64,000 bases of DNA from Zingiber officinale. Its lineage: Eukaryota > Streptophyta > Magnoliopsida > Zingiberales > Zingiberaceae. Made by a program: the position numbers and the translations under genes. Shown here in pieces: positions 46,532-58,649 of the stretch. The notes under the pieces were generated by a model. It did not search any database and was not told the origin of the DNA. It saw only the letters and a list, made by a program, of their open reading frames with translations. The number at the start of each line of letters is the position of its first letter. Position 1 is the stretch's first letter. The stretch lies in NCBI RefSeq assembly GCF_018446385.1, contig NC_056005.1, positions 95,649,171 to 95,713,170 on the forward strand, in the 5' to 3' direction.

Positions 46532-49500
46532 TGTAACACCCCAAATTTCATGATTTGGAGTCCTAAAAGACCTTATTAAAATCTAGAAATGTTTTAGAAA
46601 AATTCTAGAGATTTTTAGAAATTTTTAGAGTATTTTTATGCAATTTTTGGAGGTCGTTTGATATTTTACCAAAAGAAAGAAGTTTTAAAAAAAGAAAATG
46701 TCCAAGCCGAGGCTTGAACCGGCAACCTCTGATCCGAGCAAAACCCAGCTAACCAACTGGGCTAGCAGTTATTATTTGATCTAATAAAGGAAAAATTTTA
46801 TTTAAGTAATAGAAGTTAATAGTGAGAAATAATAGGGAGAAAATAAGTTGCAACCAGGATTCGAACCAACGAACTGCGCCTTAAGCCGAACGCGGCCAAC
46901 CAACTGATCCAGCGATCATTTCTTATTAAAGAAGGAGAAGAATTCCATTTAAGTAGTAGTTAGGAACAGTAAAATAAATTGGAAATAAAAGTGCGCGGCT
47001 GAGGAATCGAAGCCCAGATCTTTGACTTGGTTAAAATCTGGCTAACCAAGTGTGCTGCGGGCGGTTTTGTTTAAGAATAGATAGAAAATTTATTTAAAGA
47101 AGTTAACAGAATATTAAGGTTATAAGAGGAGAACTTAGGGCTTGATTATTTCCCCATGACCTAGCTTTTCCCTTCGCCTTCCTCGCGTGCGACGGCGACG
47201 ATTCTGCCCGAGCGAAGACAAAACGCAGCTGGAAGTTAGCATCTCTCCGGTGGCCGGCCAAAGGGATTCCGCGAGTTCTTCTCGGATTTGAGCTTCCCTC
47301 GTCAAGAGGGAACTGTTAGCACGAAGAAGGGCCGGAGATCTCAAGCCTTCCGAACCCTAGAACCTTCCTTTCCTCTCGGTTTGAATCCAAGAATGCAAGG
47401 TAAGTCGCTTACTCACCTGCAGTAGGATAGCTTCGGATTTCTATTTCCTTTGTGTTCCGAATGTGTTCTGTGAAGAAGGTTAGATTAGGGTTGCTGCCGT
47501 GACCTTCAAAGGAAGAATAGATTGTGTTCTTATCTAAATCTTTTGTGTCCTTAAGTTATCTAAAATAGTTTAAGGATTCATGTTTCCTTCAGTCTTTAGT
47601 TTTCTGCCGAGAATATTAGAGAAGAGAAACGGATTATATCGTTTCGAATTATAGATTTGGTTTCGGTTTCGATAATGAATGTGGTTTCCTTGTGTTTTTC
47701 TTGGTATGTCGTGGGAAAGGATTGAACTTCGAAGTTCTATCGTGAGTTGAGGTTTCAGTGATGTTCTAATTGTTCTTGCTCGTGCTTAATCCATCGCATG
47801 CTTTCTGTTTTGGGTTCTGCACCGGATTGGAGATTGAATTTGTTGCTGCCCTGTTTCTTCGGGTTGTTTGAGTTTCTAGATAGAAGTTTGATTGTGTTCT
47901 GCGATTTGGATATGTTAAGGATCCGGTTTCCAGCATGCTATGTTTTGTTCTATGAGTTTCTTTGTGGTATTCCTTCAATTGGATTCTTCCCAGTTGTCTT
48001 TTGATTCGGCCGGAGGTTTCACAGTCGCTCTTGTTTGTGCTTACTGCTATGAACAAAGAACAGTTATATGTTTGAAAGATCTCAGAATTAAATTTCTTTG
48101 CTATTGTGTAATTTTGATTCAATTGTTAGATTGAGGAAATGAATGAATTGATTAGGTTGTGCATGTTGTTTTATTCAAAGTAGTAGAAACCCACCCCACT
48201 GTATTACCATGCAAATCAACTATGAAGGCCTACATTTTTGTAAACTAAAGTGTACCTTACCTTCTATAAATGGTATATTTAAGAGCAGTAAGTGTCCTTT
48301 GTTTTCTTGCTTGGGATTTTTCTATACAGCATTGGGATGGCTAGAGGTTTAAGAGTAGCTAGCGTGCTTATGATTTGGTGTTCCAGTTTTGACTAAGTTG
48401 TAACAGGCTTAAAGATTATGATTTCCTTATAAAATTATAGCTGTGAATAAGTTTTATATTGGTATTGTTTTAGTTTTCCAGTAAGCTTAATTTGATTTGT
48501 GCATGGAGAGCTTATAGTGCAGATTTCTTAGAGCTTAAAATACAGATTGTATGTGCAGATTTCTTTTTGTATTCTATGCATGATTATGTGTTACATAGTT
48601 AGTTTCATTCATAGATGCATAAGAAAGATAAAGAAAAGTATAAGAAAGATAAAGAAAAGAAAGAAAAGGCCGAGGCCTTAAGTAGATCCCAAAGTCAAGA
48701 CTTTAGGGATTTTGGCGCACAAGGTGCCTATTAAAATGCCGAGGCATTCAAAGAAGAAGTAATTAAGATTATAAGTATTTTACTTTTAAGAAGAGGCTAG
48801 TACCCGACTTCCGAGGTTGTCGTTAAACAAATCCAGGTGTCCAATTCCGAGGTCTTGGCCCTGGTAGACCGAGGTCTGCTCTTTTAGGATTGGTGGCTCG
48901 CTACCCCAACCTATCAGGGAACGCGCATAAGATGGTACTATGCCTGGGCCCAAGAAAAAGTTGATTACTATTTTGAAGTATTATAAGTATAAGCTTTTGA
49001 ACTAATAAAACAATGTGTTTACAAAAGTTTACAAGTATTAAAGAATAAGTTTTAAATAAGTAAAATAAAAGAATAAGTTATTAAGTAAGTTTAATAAGAA
49101 TCAGAAAGTGTTTATAATTCAGTAAGTTAAATCTTTATGCTAGCATGATAGTATAGACTTGTCTTACATGTTTAGCCTTTCAGTATGTTCTTTACTATTA
49201 GGAGAGCATGAGTTAGCTTACTGTTATTTGCTATTTATGAGCATGAGTAGCTTTGCATGTTTCTATTTATATACATGCATATCGAGTTTTTGTGAGTTAG
49301 ATAGCGCTTACTAAGTAAATTTTGCTTATAGACTACACTTCCTCTTACTGCAGATATAGGAAAGGAAAAGATATAGAAAGGAAGGCGACAAGGAGGTGTT
49401 CGAGGGATGTGTGATGCCAGGACTATGGAAGCCTTGGGACTTAGTTTAAGAATTTATTAAGAATGTATTAGATGAGTCATTTAGTCTTCCGCTGTTAGTT

Positions 49501-49788
49501 AACTGTATGTTTTTATTTTGTTTTCGCTATTTATTACTTGCATGCTTTGATTTCATTAAACTGCGTGGTGATGTTATTCCTTTTGGTTGTGAAAATATAT
49601 GTTCCAGCCGCCTGTGGCTGAGTATAGTTTGTTTGTATTGTTGATAAGGTCACCGGTACAGGGGAGACTCTGTCGAAATTTTTCGGTAGGGTTTCCATGT
49701 GATTTTTAATCATACCGGTTAAGTAGAGTTAGTAGTAAGTAACGGTCATCCTTAGAGAGTAGTAGTAGTAAGAAGGGTGGTCGTTACA
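46532..49788 (+). repeat. Plus-oriented related LTR (3,257 bp), followed by PBS
   Basis: It starts TGTAACACCCCAAATTTC, ends GTCGTTACA, and is followed by TGGTATCAGAGC (49791-49802). The first 200 bp, the middle (48,660-48,960) and the end region are clearly homologous to the minus LTRs but diverged. It is longer because of three tRNA-like modules and extra sequence at about 47,100-48,600. It lies in LTR copy 2 in opposite orientation, creating a large imperfect inverted repeat. Confidence 0.82.
46710..47056 (-). repeat. Three tandem tRNA-like modules in a gypsy LTR
   Basis: On -, A/B box pairs: AGCCCAGTTGG (46753-46763) with GGTTCAAGCCT (46710-46720); TGGATCAGTTGG (46900-46911) with GGTTCGAATCC (46857-46867); AGCACACTTGG (47046-47056) with GCTTCGATTCC (47003-47013). 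The gap between boxes is 32 nt in all three, as in tRNA genes, and the period is about 146 bp. Acceptor and T stems do not pair well, so these are tRNA-derived or SINE-like relics, not tRNA genes. Confidence 0.7.
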
Positions 49789-49940
49789 GTTGGTATCAGA
49801 GCAGTTCTCATTCTCCAGCATCACACATCAGCACCGTCCTTGCCGTCTTCAAGTAAGAAAGTATTTAATTTTCTTTTATGCTTTCTTTATTATTTGCAGT
49901 ATAGAGTATCTGCTTATATGTGCTTAGGAAAGAAGATATA

Positions 49941-51886
49941 CACTACTGGACTGCGAGGGCGGAGCGCTACTGGACTACTAACTTTACTTAACTATCCTTG
50001 TTCACATGTTGATAGAAATTCCTAAAACTCTCGGAGAACTCAAAACATACAGTTAACTAGCAGCGGAAGACTAAATGACTCATCTAATACATTCTTAATA
50101 AATGACAATCTTAATAAATTCTTATGCTAGGTCCCAAGGCTTCTATAGTCCAAGCATCACACATCCATCCGCACCTCCTTGTCGCCTTCCTTTGCTATAA
50201 CTTTTTCTTTCCTTTATCTGCAGTAAGAGGAAAATGCATCTATAAGCAAAATTACTTAGTAAGCGCTATCTAACTCACAAAACTCGAGTATGCATGTAAG
50301 CTAAAAGAAATCTAGAAACTAAATACTCATCTAATAGCAAACGAAACATAGCATACTGAAATACTAAACATGAAAGCAAATCTAAACAACATGTCAGTAT
50401 ATAAGAAAGCTAAACTTGCTGAATTTTAAACTTATGTGAAGCTTATTTCTTTTGTTTGAAAACTTATACTTTAATACTTCAAAATAATAATCAACTTTCT
50501 TCTTGGGCCCAGGCATAGTACCATCTTATGCGCGTTCCCTAATAGGTTGGGGTAGCGAGCCACCAATCCTAAAAGAGCAGACCTCGGTCTACCAGGGCCA
50601 AGACCTCGGAATTGGACACCTGGATTTGTTTAACGACAACCTCGGAAGTCGGGTACTAGCCTCTTAAATAAAGTAAAATACTTATTATCTTTTATTACTT
50701 CTAATATATAATGCCTCAGCATTTTCTTTAAGCACCTTGTGTGCCAAAATCCCTAAAGTCTTGACTTTGGGATCTACTTAAGGCCTTGGCCTTTTTCTTT
50801 CTTTTCTTTATCTTTCTTATACTTGTTAATACCTTTAATAAAAGAATGATTCTTTAAAAACTGAAATGTTTAAACAAATTCTAACTTTGAAATGCATAAA
50901 CAAAAATCTACATACTATGTTAATCAAAATTCTGCATACTATTCTAATCAAGATTTTGCATTCTATGCTACACTATTTCTACATACTATGCAAACATAAA
51001 ATCTGCACTATAATCTTAATTAAAATCTGTAATATAAGCTCTACATAAAAATCTACATTATAAGCTTAATTAAAATCTGCACTATAGGCTTAATTAAAAA
51101 TCTACACTATAAGCACTTCTTATGCTTCGAATTCAAGAAGAACAAAGGTCCGAAACTACTCCTACTGCAGGTGAGAATCACTTACCTTGCTTCTTGGACT
51201 CACAACAGAACAAAAAGGGCTTCTAGGACCTTAGACGTCCGCCGAAGATGATGCCCTAACTCCCTTTCGTTTTCTGCCCGAGCTCCGCCATCGTACGCAG
51301 AAGAGAAGGAGAGAATGGTTTAAGTCATGGGAAAACAGAGCATCAACTTATCCCTTTTTATAACTTAATATTTCTGTTAACTCCTTAAATAAATTCGCTA
51401 TCTTTTCTAAACAGACAAATCCAACATCAACTTATCCCTTTTATAATCCAATATTCTGTTAATTATTTTAAATAAATTCGCTACTTTTTCTAAACAAACA
51501 AATCCAACATCAACTTATCCCTTTTATAATATTCTGTTAACTATCTTAAATAAATTCGCTACCTTTTCTAAACAAACAAATCCAAGATCATCTTATCCCT
51601 TTTATAATATTCTGTTAACTATCTTAAATAAATTCGCTACCTTTTCTAAACAGAAAAATCTGTTTTCCCACCTGTTCAGCTGGGTTTTGACCGAGTCAAA
51701 GGTCGTGGGTTCAATTCTCGGCTTGGACATTTTTTTGTCGAAACTTCCTTCATTTAGTAAAAATACCAAACGACCTCCAAAAATTACATAAAAATACTCT
51801 AAAAATCCCTAGAATATTTCTATATCATTTTTAAATATTTTTAAATTACTTTTAGGACTCTAATTGAGGAAATTTGGGGTGTTACA
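49941..51886 (-). repeat. Minus-oriented LTR, copy 3 (lacks first about 19 bp)
   Basis: Starts CACTACTGGACTGCGAGG, which corresponds to base 20 of copy 1, and runs to the element end. Its first about 530 bp duplicate LTR copy 2 (45986-46531). Confidence 0.85.
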
Positions 51887-53000
51887 GCTTCCACCTCCAC
51901 AAGTCAAGCTAAATCAAATGGAGGATCAAGTGCCATCCCTACACATGAAGGTATAAATGTTCAAATTAACAATGAAAATCATATTATATGTTTTTGAGTG
52001 TAGGGAACATGGGCACTACAAGAGTAAGTGCCCCGAATTGGCCAAGAAAAAGAGTCAAGTGGCACCAAAGGGTAAGGAGAAGCCCAAAGAGACCGCTCCC
52101 TCAACAAAGAAGAGCAAGGAGTACATTGTGTGCTTTTTGTACAACCAAAAGGGACATTATAGAAGTCAATGTCCCAAGGGGAAGAAAGCGGTCAAGGCTA
52201 AAGAAGGAAGCACAAATCAAGGGGGAGCCTCCAAGGTAAAACGAAAAGTATCATTTATTGAGCCTACCCCTTTAAATAATGGTAAAAAGCATGCTAGTTC
52301 TAATTTACATCATTTTAATGCTATTTACCATAAAAATAGGAAGCATGATGTCATTCAAGAAAAACACATGACTCTTCATGCTAAAACTACCACACCTAGG
52401 GTTAGGAAGGTAGATGAGAATTTAGGCAATAACTCTAAGGATTTTAGTTATAAGCCTAGAAATAGAAATGCTCATGGACTTAATGAAAAATCAAAAACTA
52501 AGGATTTATGGGAAGAAAATCAAGTCTTGAGGTCAAGACTTGATAAAATGGAAAAGACCCTAAAAAGGATGGAAAATATCCTAAAAGGGAAAAATGAGCA
52601 AAACCTAGGTTTAGGACAACAAAAGTCATCCAATGGCCATAGAGGTTTGGGATACAAACTTAAGGCTAAGAAGGATGTAATTTCTTACCATAGAGTTCCA
52701 TATAGCTATGGAACCGAGTCTAGGTCTAAAGGTCAAGTCAAAAGTACAAGGGAAGTTATCCCTAGGAGTATTTTTGCAACTAAGGTGACTAAGACTTCTA
52801 AGAAGTCTAACAAAATCACTAAAAAGGTTACAAGGGAAGAAATCCCTAGGGTTGACCTAGAAAAGGTGACCAAGGCTTCTAAGAAGCCAAACAAAGTCAC
52901 TAGGAAAGTATCTAGGGAGGTTATCCCTAGCGAGTACCTAGAGCATCCAAGGAGCACCAATAGGCTTTGGGTTCCTAAGAGCATTTTCTCTACCCCATAG
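51887..53000 (+). pseudogene. Gag of element B, part 2 (zinc knuckles and C-terminal half)
   Basis: It resumes after the second GCTTC. An extra T near 51,993 shifts the frame just before the first knuckle (ECREHGHYKSKC); the second reads CFLYNQKGHYRSQC with one Cys changed to Tyr. From there to 53,000 the frame is open and closely parallels the C-terminal half of the gag of A (VTKASKKPNKVTRKVSREVI). Confidence 0.85.
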
Positions 53001-55170
53001 ATGGGTTAGAGAGTGTCAACTCAAGTTGAAAGGGTAGTTAACCTAATCATGATGAAGTTGACACTCAAGGAGCATTTTCAAGGTTATTAATTAACCTTTG
53101 AAAATGATAAGGGGTATATGTTTACTCTAGGGAAGAGTAAAATGTGTCACATTTTGAGAAATTGGATGATATTCTAAGTAACACAAATAGGGAAAATCAA
53201 AAGAACTACCAAGTTGGGATTTTGGTATGTTCTTAGGAAATTAAAGGCAATTTATGCCTTAACTTAAATTGGTTACTCTTTGAGAGAGTAATTTGTGTCA
53301 AATTTTGAGGAATATGCTTAAATTGAATTGACACAATGTAGGAAAGTGCAAAGAAAATGTCAAAATTGGGGTTGACATTTTCTTGATGAAATTGGGCAAT
53401 CTAGGATTTAGCTAAGGTTTTAGAATACTTAGATAGGTAATCTAGGTATATTTCATTAATGCTAAAACTTGCCATGCTTTGTTTGCCCATCATATGTCAT
53501 GACATCATGTTTATTTTTGACATTCATACCTTATTATGAAAAATACAAAAATATCATGTCATGTCATACATACATCATATAGTTATAGGAAATTTTCTTT
53601 TGAAAATTATCTCTTTTTGATGCATGCCATAACATATCATGCATTATTTCAATTCCTTGCAACTTAAGGACAAATGACATTTATTAACAAATCACATCCT
53701 TGGTGGATGTTCATAACCTCAAAATGCCTAGGTAGATATGCATGAACCCTATATTAGGGTAAAACCAAAAGTTTACATCTCACAAAGAACTATAAGGTGG
53801 CTTGTATATGTTTTTATACACATTAGATGCAAGTGAGATGTTAGGATGATGAACAAAACTCAAGATGTAATTTAGTGCATTTTTTTGAGTTTTAGGTTCA
53901 TCAAAACACATAGTTATGTGTTTTCCAATCATTGGGAAAGATAATGTACAAGTCATGTGCATTGAGCCCAAGGAACATGGTTGGATATTGGTTTTGAAAA
54001 TCATTTTAAAATACTTTTGGAAAACCTTGGTGAAGGCTATCTTTTGATAGTAATCATCATTGAATAGTTGAGTACAAACTTGAAGAAAACACTAAAGTGT
54101 TTACAAGTTTTCAAGTTTGTGTCAATTTTTGAAAATATGAAGTATTTTTTTAGAAAACTATTTTTCCATGATACTATATGCCCTAAATAATGTCTACAAT
54201 GATTTTTATGATTTTTGAAATTTTGTAGATTTTTCTAGGGGTTTCTGAAATTGACTGAAATGGAATTTCAGCTTTTTCAGAGCTTCAATCGATCACCCGA
54301 TCGATTGAAGGGTCTCAATCGATCGGGCGATCGATTGAGAGCAAGCTTCTCGCGAACAGAAGCTTCCTGGATCGATCCACTGATCGATCCAGCCCTCCTG
54401 AATCGATCAGTGGATCGATTCAAGCAGGTTCAATCGATTGGGACCCAACTCCAATCAATTGGGAATGCTGATTTTTGCTGGGAAAGCCTGATTTCAGCAT
54501 TTTAGACCATGTTTTAGTCTATGTAACCATTCCTTACCCCTCAAAACATATTTTTATACACCTAAGGGGGAGTTTTCATGATGAGAACAAGGATGGATTG
54601 GTTAATGAAGACTAAGTCGAAGTTTAGGTTGAGGTTGTTTCATTATTGAATTTATGAACCTCAAAACTTCTAATTTGAGTTTCCTAAAGGTTTAGGGATC
54701 CCAAGTCATTGTTGGTGCAATGACAGAAGTTTCGTGCATGTCTTTAGGGGGAGTTACTTTTTAAGGACATGAAATATATTTTTCATATACCTTGGAAGGT
54801 GGTTAACCTTCTTTCACGAAAATGCTCAAGGTTGGGTTTTTGAATATAATGGAGAGTGGATATCTTCATTATTCAGGTGGTGTATGCTCACGGATGAGCG
54901 TTGAGAATAATGAAGGGTATGAGACCTTCGTTATTGTGTTGTGAACAACAAGTGAAGTTGTAAACAACGTTGGGTAACTCTTCAGGGGGAGAGTTTTTGA
55001 TGTGTGCCAATAAGGGGGAGAATGTGTGGTTAAGTTAGGCCTTCATTACCTAAGAGGGAGTTGCCCTCTAGAAAAGGAGGAGAATAAAGGAAACCATCAT
55101 TCTCATATTGGCATGAAGAAAGTTCAGGCTATGGGATTAGCCTAACTTACAAGTGGTATTGTCAAATATC
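53001..55170 (+). other. Non-coding 3' internal region of element B
   Basis: Collinear with 25097-27429 of TR-GAG A, with many small differences. It includes hairpins at 54,285-54,460 and multiple GGGGGAG tracts. No pol domain. Confidence 0.8.
54285..54460. repeat. Internal ATCGATC-core hairpin cluster (element B)
   Basis: Four hairpins: CTTCAATCGATC/GATCGATTGAAG (loop ACCC), TCTCAATCGATC/GATCGATTGAGA (GGGC), CTGGATCGATC/GATCGATCCAG (CACT) and TGAATCGATC/GATCGATTCA (AGTG). They occupy the same place as in TR-GAG A but with different stems and loops. Confidence 0.9.
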
Positions 55171-55184
55171 AAAAAGGGGGAGAT

Positions 55185-55858
55185 TGTTGGTGCAATATTC
55201 CTCAGGTCAAGGTTTACCTGGTTGACTGAGCTTGAATTGGATCAAGCTCGAGTCTTGATGTTTGAGTTTCAATATTTGACAATACATAAAGACAAGACAT
55301 GGAGATTGCAGGTGCAATTGTTCATGTGGTGAGATTGTGAAGGAGAGTCAAGTAGACTGGATACTTGACTGGAAAATCCTGGTGAGTGAAGCCAGGTGAA
55401 AGTCCTAACTGGGAGGTTAGGCAGAAGGAAAATCCTAGTGAATGAAGCTAGGTAAAAGTCCTGGTGAGTGAAGCCAGGCAGAAGGAAAATCCTGGTGAGT
55501 GAAGCCAGGTGAAAGACCTAGTGAGTGAAGCTAGACGGATGGAAAGTCCTGGTGAGTGAAGCCAGACAAATGAGAAGTCCTAGTGAGTGAAGCTAGGCAG
55601 AAAGAAATCCTAGTGAGTAAAGTTAGGTGAAAGTCCTGGTGAGTGAAGCTAGTCAAATGACAAGTCCTAGTGAGTGAAGCTAGACAGAAAGAAATCCTAG
55701 TGAGTGAAGCTAGGAAAAAGTCCTGGTGAGTGAAATCAGACACATAAAATCCAGATGGATCAAGTTTGATTAGACATCTGGTGTTGGGAAGTCCAAGTAG
55801 GTCAAAGCGATTAATCAGATACTTGGCACAGGAAATCCAGGTGGATCAAGGTTGATCG
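55185..55858 (+). repeat. 3' LTR of element B, first part only
   Basis: Starts TGTTGGTGCAATATTC after the PPT and matches 31636 onward. It is interrupted at 55858 (GTTGATCG) by a copia LTR, and the remainder is beyond the window. Confidence 0.88.
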
Positions 55859-58246
55859 TGTTGGTTGCTCTCGGAAAACCTAGAGGTTCCACTGTACAAA
55901 AATTTTGTACAAAGGTCTGAACCCTTTCCTAGCTACCATGTGTTCTTTTAAATTAAATTTTGGATCGCCTGCGGAACTTAACACGTTTGATCCAAAACTT
56001 AATCTATTCGTTCTTTTAGGTTTTGACTTGGGTCTCTTGCGGAACTTAACACGTTCGACCCAAATCACCTTAAGTTATTAATTCCATTAAATATTAATTT
56101 CCATAATCGGTTCCCAGTACTGACGTGGCGAGGCACATGACCTTCTTGGATATGGGAGCAACCACCACCGACTAGACAAAACCTTTTATAGAAAGCTAAT
56201 ATTTAATTTCCTAAAATAACTTTAGGTTAACCGAAAAGAACAATCAAATCACAAGGAAAAGAAAAAACAAAAGAACACAACATCGAAAAACATATTCGAA
56301 ATTCTAGAATCGTAAGCCTCTTGTATTTGGTATTATTTCCAAAAATAACTAGTATGATGCGGAAAGAAAAATTACTAGTTATACCTTTTAGAAAGACCTC
56401 TTGATCTTCTACCATATTCCTCTTCTAGCCTCGGACGTTGTGTGGGCAACGATCTTTCGAGATGAGAAACCACCAACCACCTTCTTCTCCTCCTAGCTAG
56501 GTTCGGCCACAAAAAGCTTAACCAAGGATGAAGAACAAAATACCAACCAAGCTCCAAGAGATGATAGCTTTCTCTCCTTCTTCTTCTTCTTCTTCTCCAA
56601 GTAGTATCCGGCCGCCACAAGAGCTCCAAGCCTTTGAGAGTTTCAGCCACCACAAAGAGGGAGAGAGGAAGAGGATGGCCGGTCACTCCAAGGAATAAAA
56701 GAGGGAGAGAAATAATAGAGGTTGTTTCATGAAGGCACCCTCACCCCTTCTTTTATATTCCTTGGCCTAGGCAAATTAGGAAATTTAATTACAATAAAAT
56801 TTCCTCAATTTCCTTGACATGATTTAATTGAGAAAAATAAAATAAAATTTCCCCAATTGAAATCTTATGGCCGGCCACATTAATGAAATCAAATTGGACA
56901 AGTTTCAATCAACAATTAAAACTTCCTAATTTGTTTCCGAAAATTTTAAAAAATAAAATCTCTTCATGGTTGATAAAAAGGAAATTTCTATAATTTTAAT
57001 TTTACAACATGTGAATAATTTTTAAAGAGAAAATAAAATATCTCACCAATCTACAAATAAGGAAAGAGATCTAATCTCTTTCTTTAATCTTTTGTAGATC
57101 TTTTACAAGAGAGATATTTTAATTTTAATTCTCTTTAATTATTTCTCCCACATAATAAAAATTAAAATTAAAATCCCTTTTTAAATTAATTTGGCCGGCC
57201 CCCACTAGCTTGGGTTCAAGCTAGGGCCGGCCACCCAATTTTATACCTAGGTCGGCCCTAGCTTGGTTCCCAAGCTAGCTTGGCCGGCCCCCTATTGGTG
57301 GGTATAGAAGGTGGGTATAGGTGAGTATAGTACTCTATAAATAAGAGGCTACGATAGGGACCAAGAGGAGGAATTAGTTTTGGTCTCCCGATAAAATTAA
57401 GCATCCCGTGTTCGCCTCGAACACACAACTTAATTTTATCAATAATAATTCATTCCACTAGAGAACTATTATTGAACTACCGCACCAATCCCAAATTACA
57501 TTTTTGGGCTCCTTCTTATTATGAGTGTGTTAGTCTCCCTGTGTTTAAGATATCGAATGCCCACTAATTAAGTGAGTTACTGACAACTCATTTAATTAAT
57601 ATCTTAGTCCAAGAGTAGTACCACTCAACCTTATCGTCATGTCGGACTAAGTCCACCTGCAGGGTTTAACATGACAATCCTTATGAGCTCCTCTTGGGGA
57701 CATTATCAACCTAGTATCTCTAGGACACAGTTTCCTTCTATAATCAACAACACACACTATAAGTGATATCATTTCCCAACTTATCAGGCTTATTGATTCA
57801 TCGAACTAAATCTCACCCATTGATAAATTAAAGAAATAAATATCAAATATATGTGCTTGTTATTATATCAGGATTAAGAGCACACACTTCCATAATAACT
57901 GAGGTCTTTGTTTCTTTATAAAATCAGTATAAAAGAAACGACCTCAAATGTTCCTACTTAATACACTCTAAGTGTACTAGTGTAATTATACAGTCAAGAT
58001 AAACTGATACCTAATTACACTACGACCTTCTAATGGTTTGTTCCTTTCCATTTTGGTCGTGAGCTACTGTTTATAATTTATAAGGTACTGATAACATCAT
58101 CTTCTGCATGTGACACCACATACTATGTTATCTACAGTATAAATTAATTGAACAACTACAACTAAATGTAGACAATTTGACCAAATGTGATTCTTTATTC
58201 ATAATGAATGTTTACAAAGCTTAGGCTTTCAGTATACACTCCAACA
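55859..58246 (-). repeat. Copia LTR (2,388 bp)
   Basis: Complete LTR. It contains a CTT microsatellite (about 56,577-56,596), repeated GGCCGGCC motifs (57,180-57,300) and a TATA-like region near 57,330-57,345. It matches 62844-64000 with few changes, so insertion is fairly recent. Confidence 0.9.
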
Positions 58247-58649
58247 ATCTCCCACTTATACTAAAAGACTAAGCTGCCATATCTGCTGCCATACATCTGA
58301 TTCTCAACCCTTCAACATGCCCATCAAAAGCTCTTGCCTTAAGGACCTTAGTGAAAGGATCTATAGGTCATTACCTGATGCAATCTAGGCGGCAACAACT
58401 TCTCCTCGTTTATACGATTTCTCGTATTGGGTGGTACTTGCGCTCTATTGTGTTTACTTGCCTTATAGACTTATGGTTTCTTTGAGTTTGCTACTGCACC
58501 AACATTATTAGAATAAATTGTAATAATCTTTGGACAAACCAGAAATCATATCTAAGTTTATCTTGAGGTTATTGAGTCATTCAGCTTTTATGGCTACCTC
58601 AGAGACTTACCATATACTAAGCTTCTATGGTGGAGTCCAGAAAAACACC

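Larger units (their letters stand above)
43601..51886 (-). mobile_element. Rearranged Ty3/gypsy-type derivative with inverted and repeated LTRs, TSD GCTTC
   Basis: Outer ends are TGTAACACCCC and GGGGTGTTACA. TSD GCTTC is at 43596-43600 and 51887-51891. Order: minus LTR 43601-45562; internal 45563-45985 with PBS; truncated minus LTR 45986-46531; plus-oriented related LTR 46532-49788 with its own PBS and about 150 bp internal (49789-49940); minus LTR lacking its first about 19 bp, 49941-51886. Coding capacity is reduced to a pol C-terminal remnant. Confidence 0.85.
31636..55858 (+). mobile_element. Gag-only LTR element 'B', split by three later insertions, 3' end outside or lost
   Basis: A relative of TR-GAG A. 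5' LTR 31636-33338; PBS 33341-33352 (TGGTATCAGAGC); leader interrupted at TTC by CACTA (33366-42938); gag 43040-43600 and 51887-53000, split at GCTTC by a gypsy derivative; non-coding 53001-55170; PPT (AAAAAGGGGGAGAT, 55171-55184); start of 3' LTR 55185-55858, cut by a copia element. The 5' flank GAACA (31631-31635) is the candidate TSD. No pol domain is seen. Confidence 0.88.

Noticed and set aside
46857-46911. A genuine tRNA gene
   Set aside because: A and B boxes and spacing fit, but acceptor, anticodon and T stems do not pair; kept as a tRNA-like module only.
47766-48134. Open frames within the plus gypsy LTR
   Set aside because: AT-rich LTR sequence with no domain; overlapping frames on both strands.
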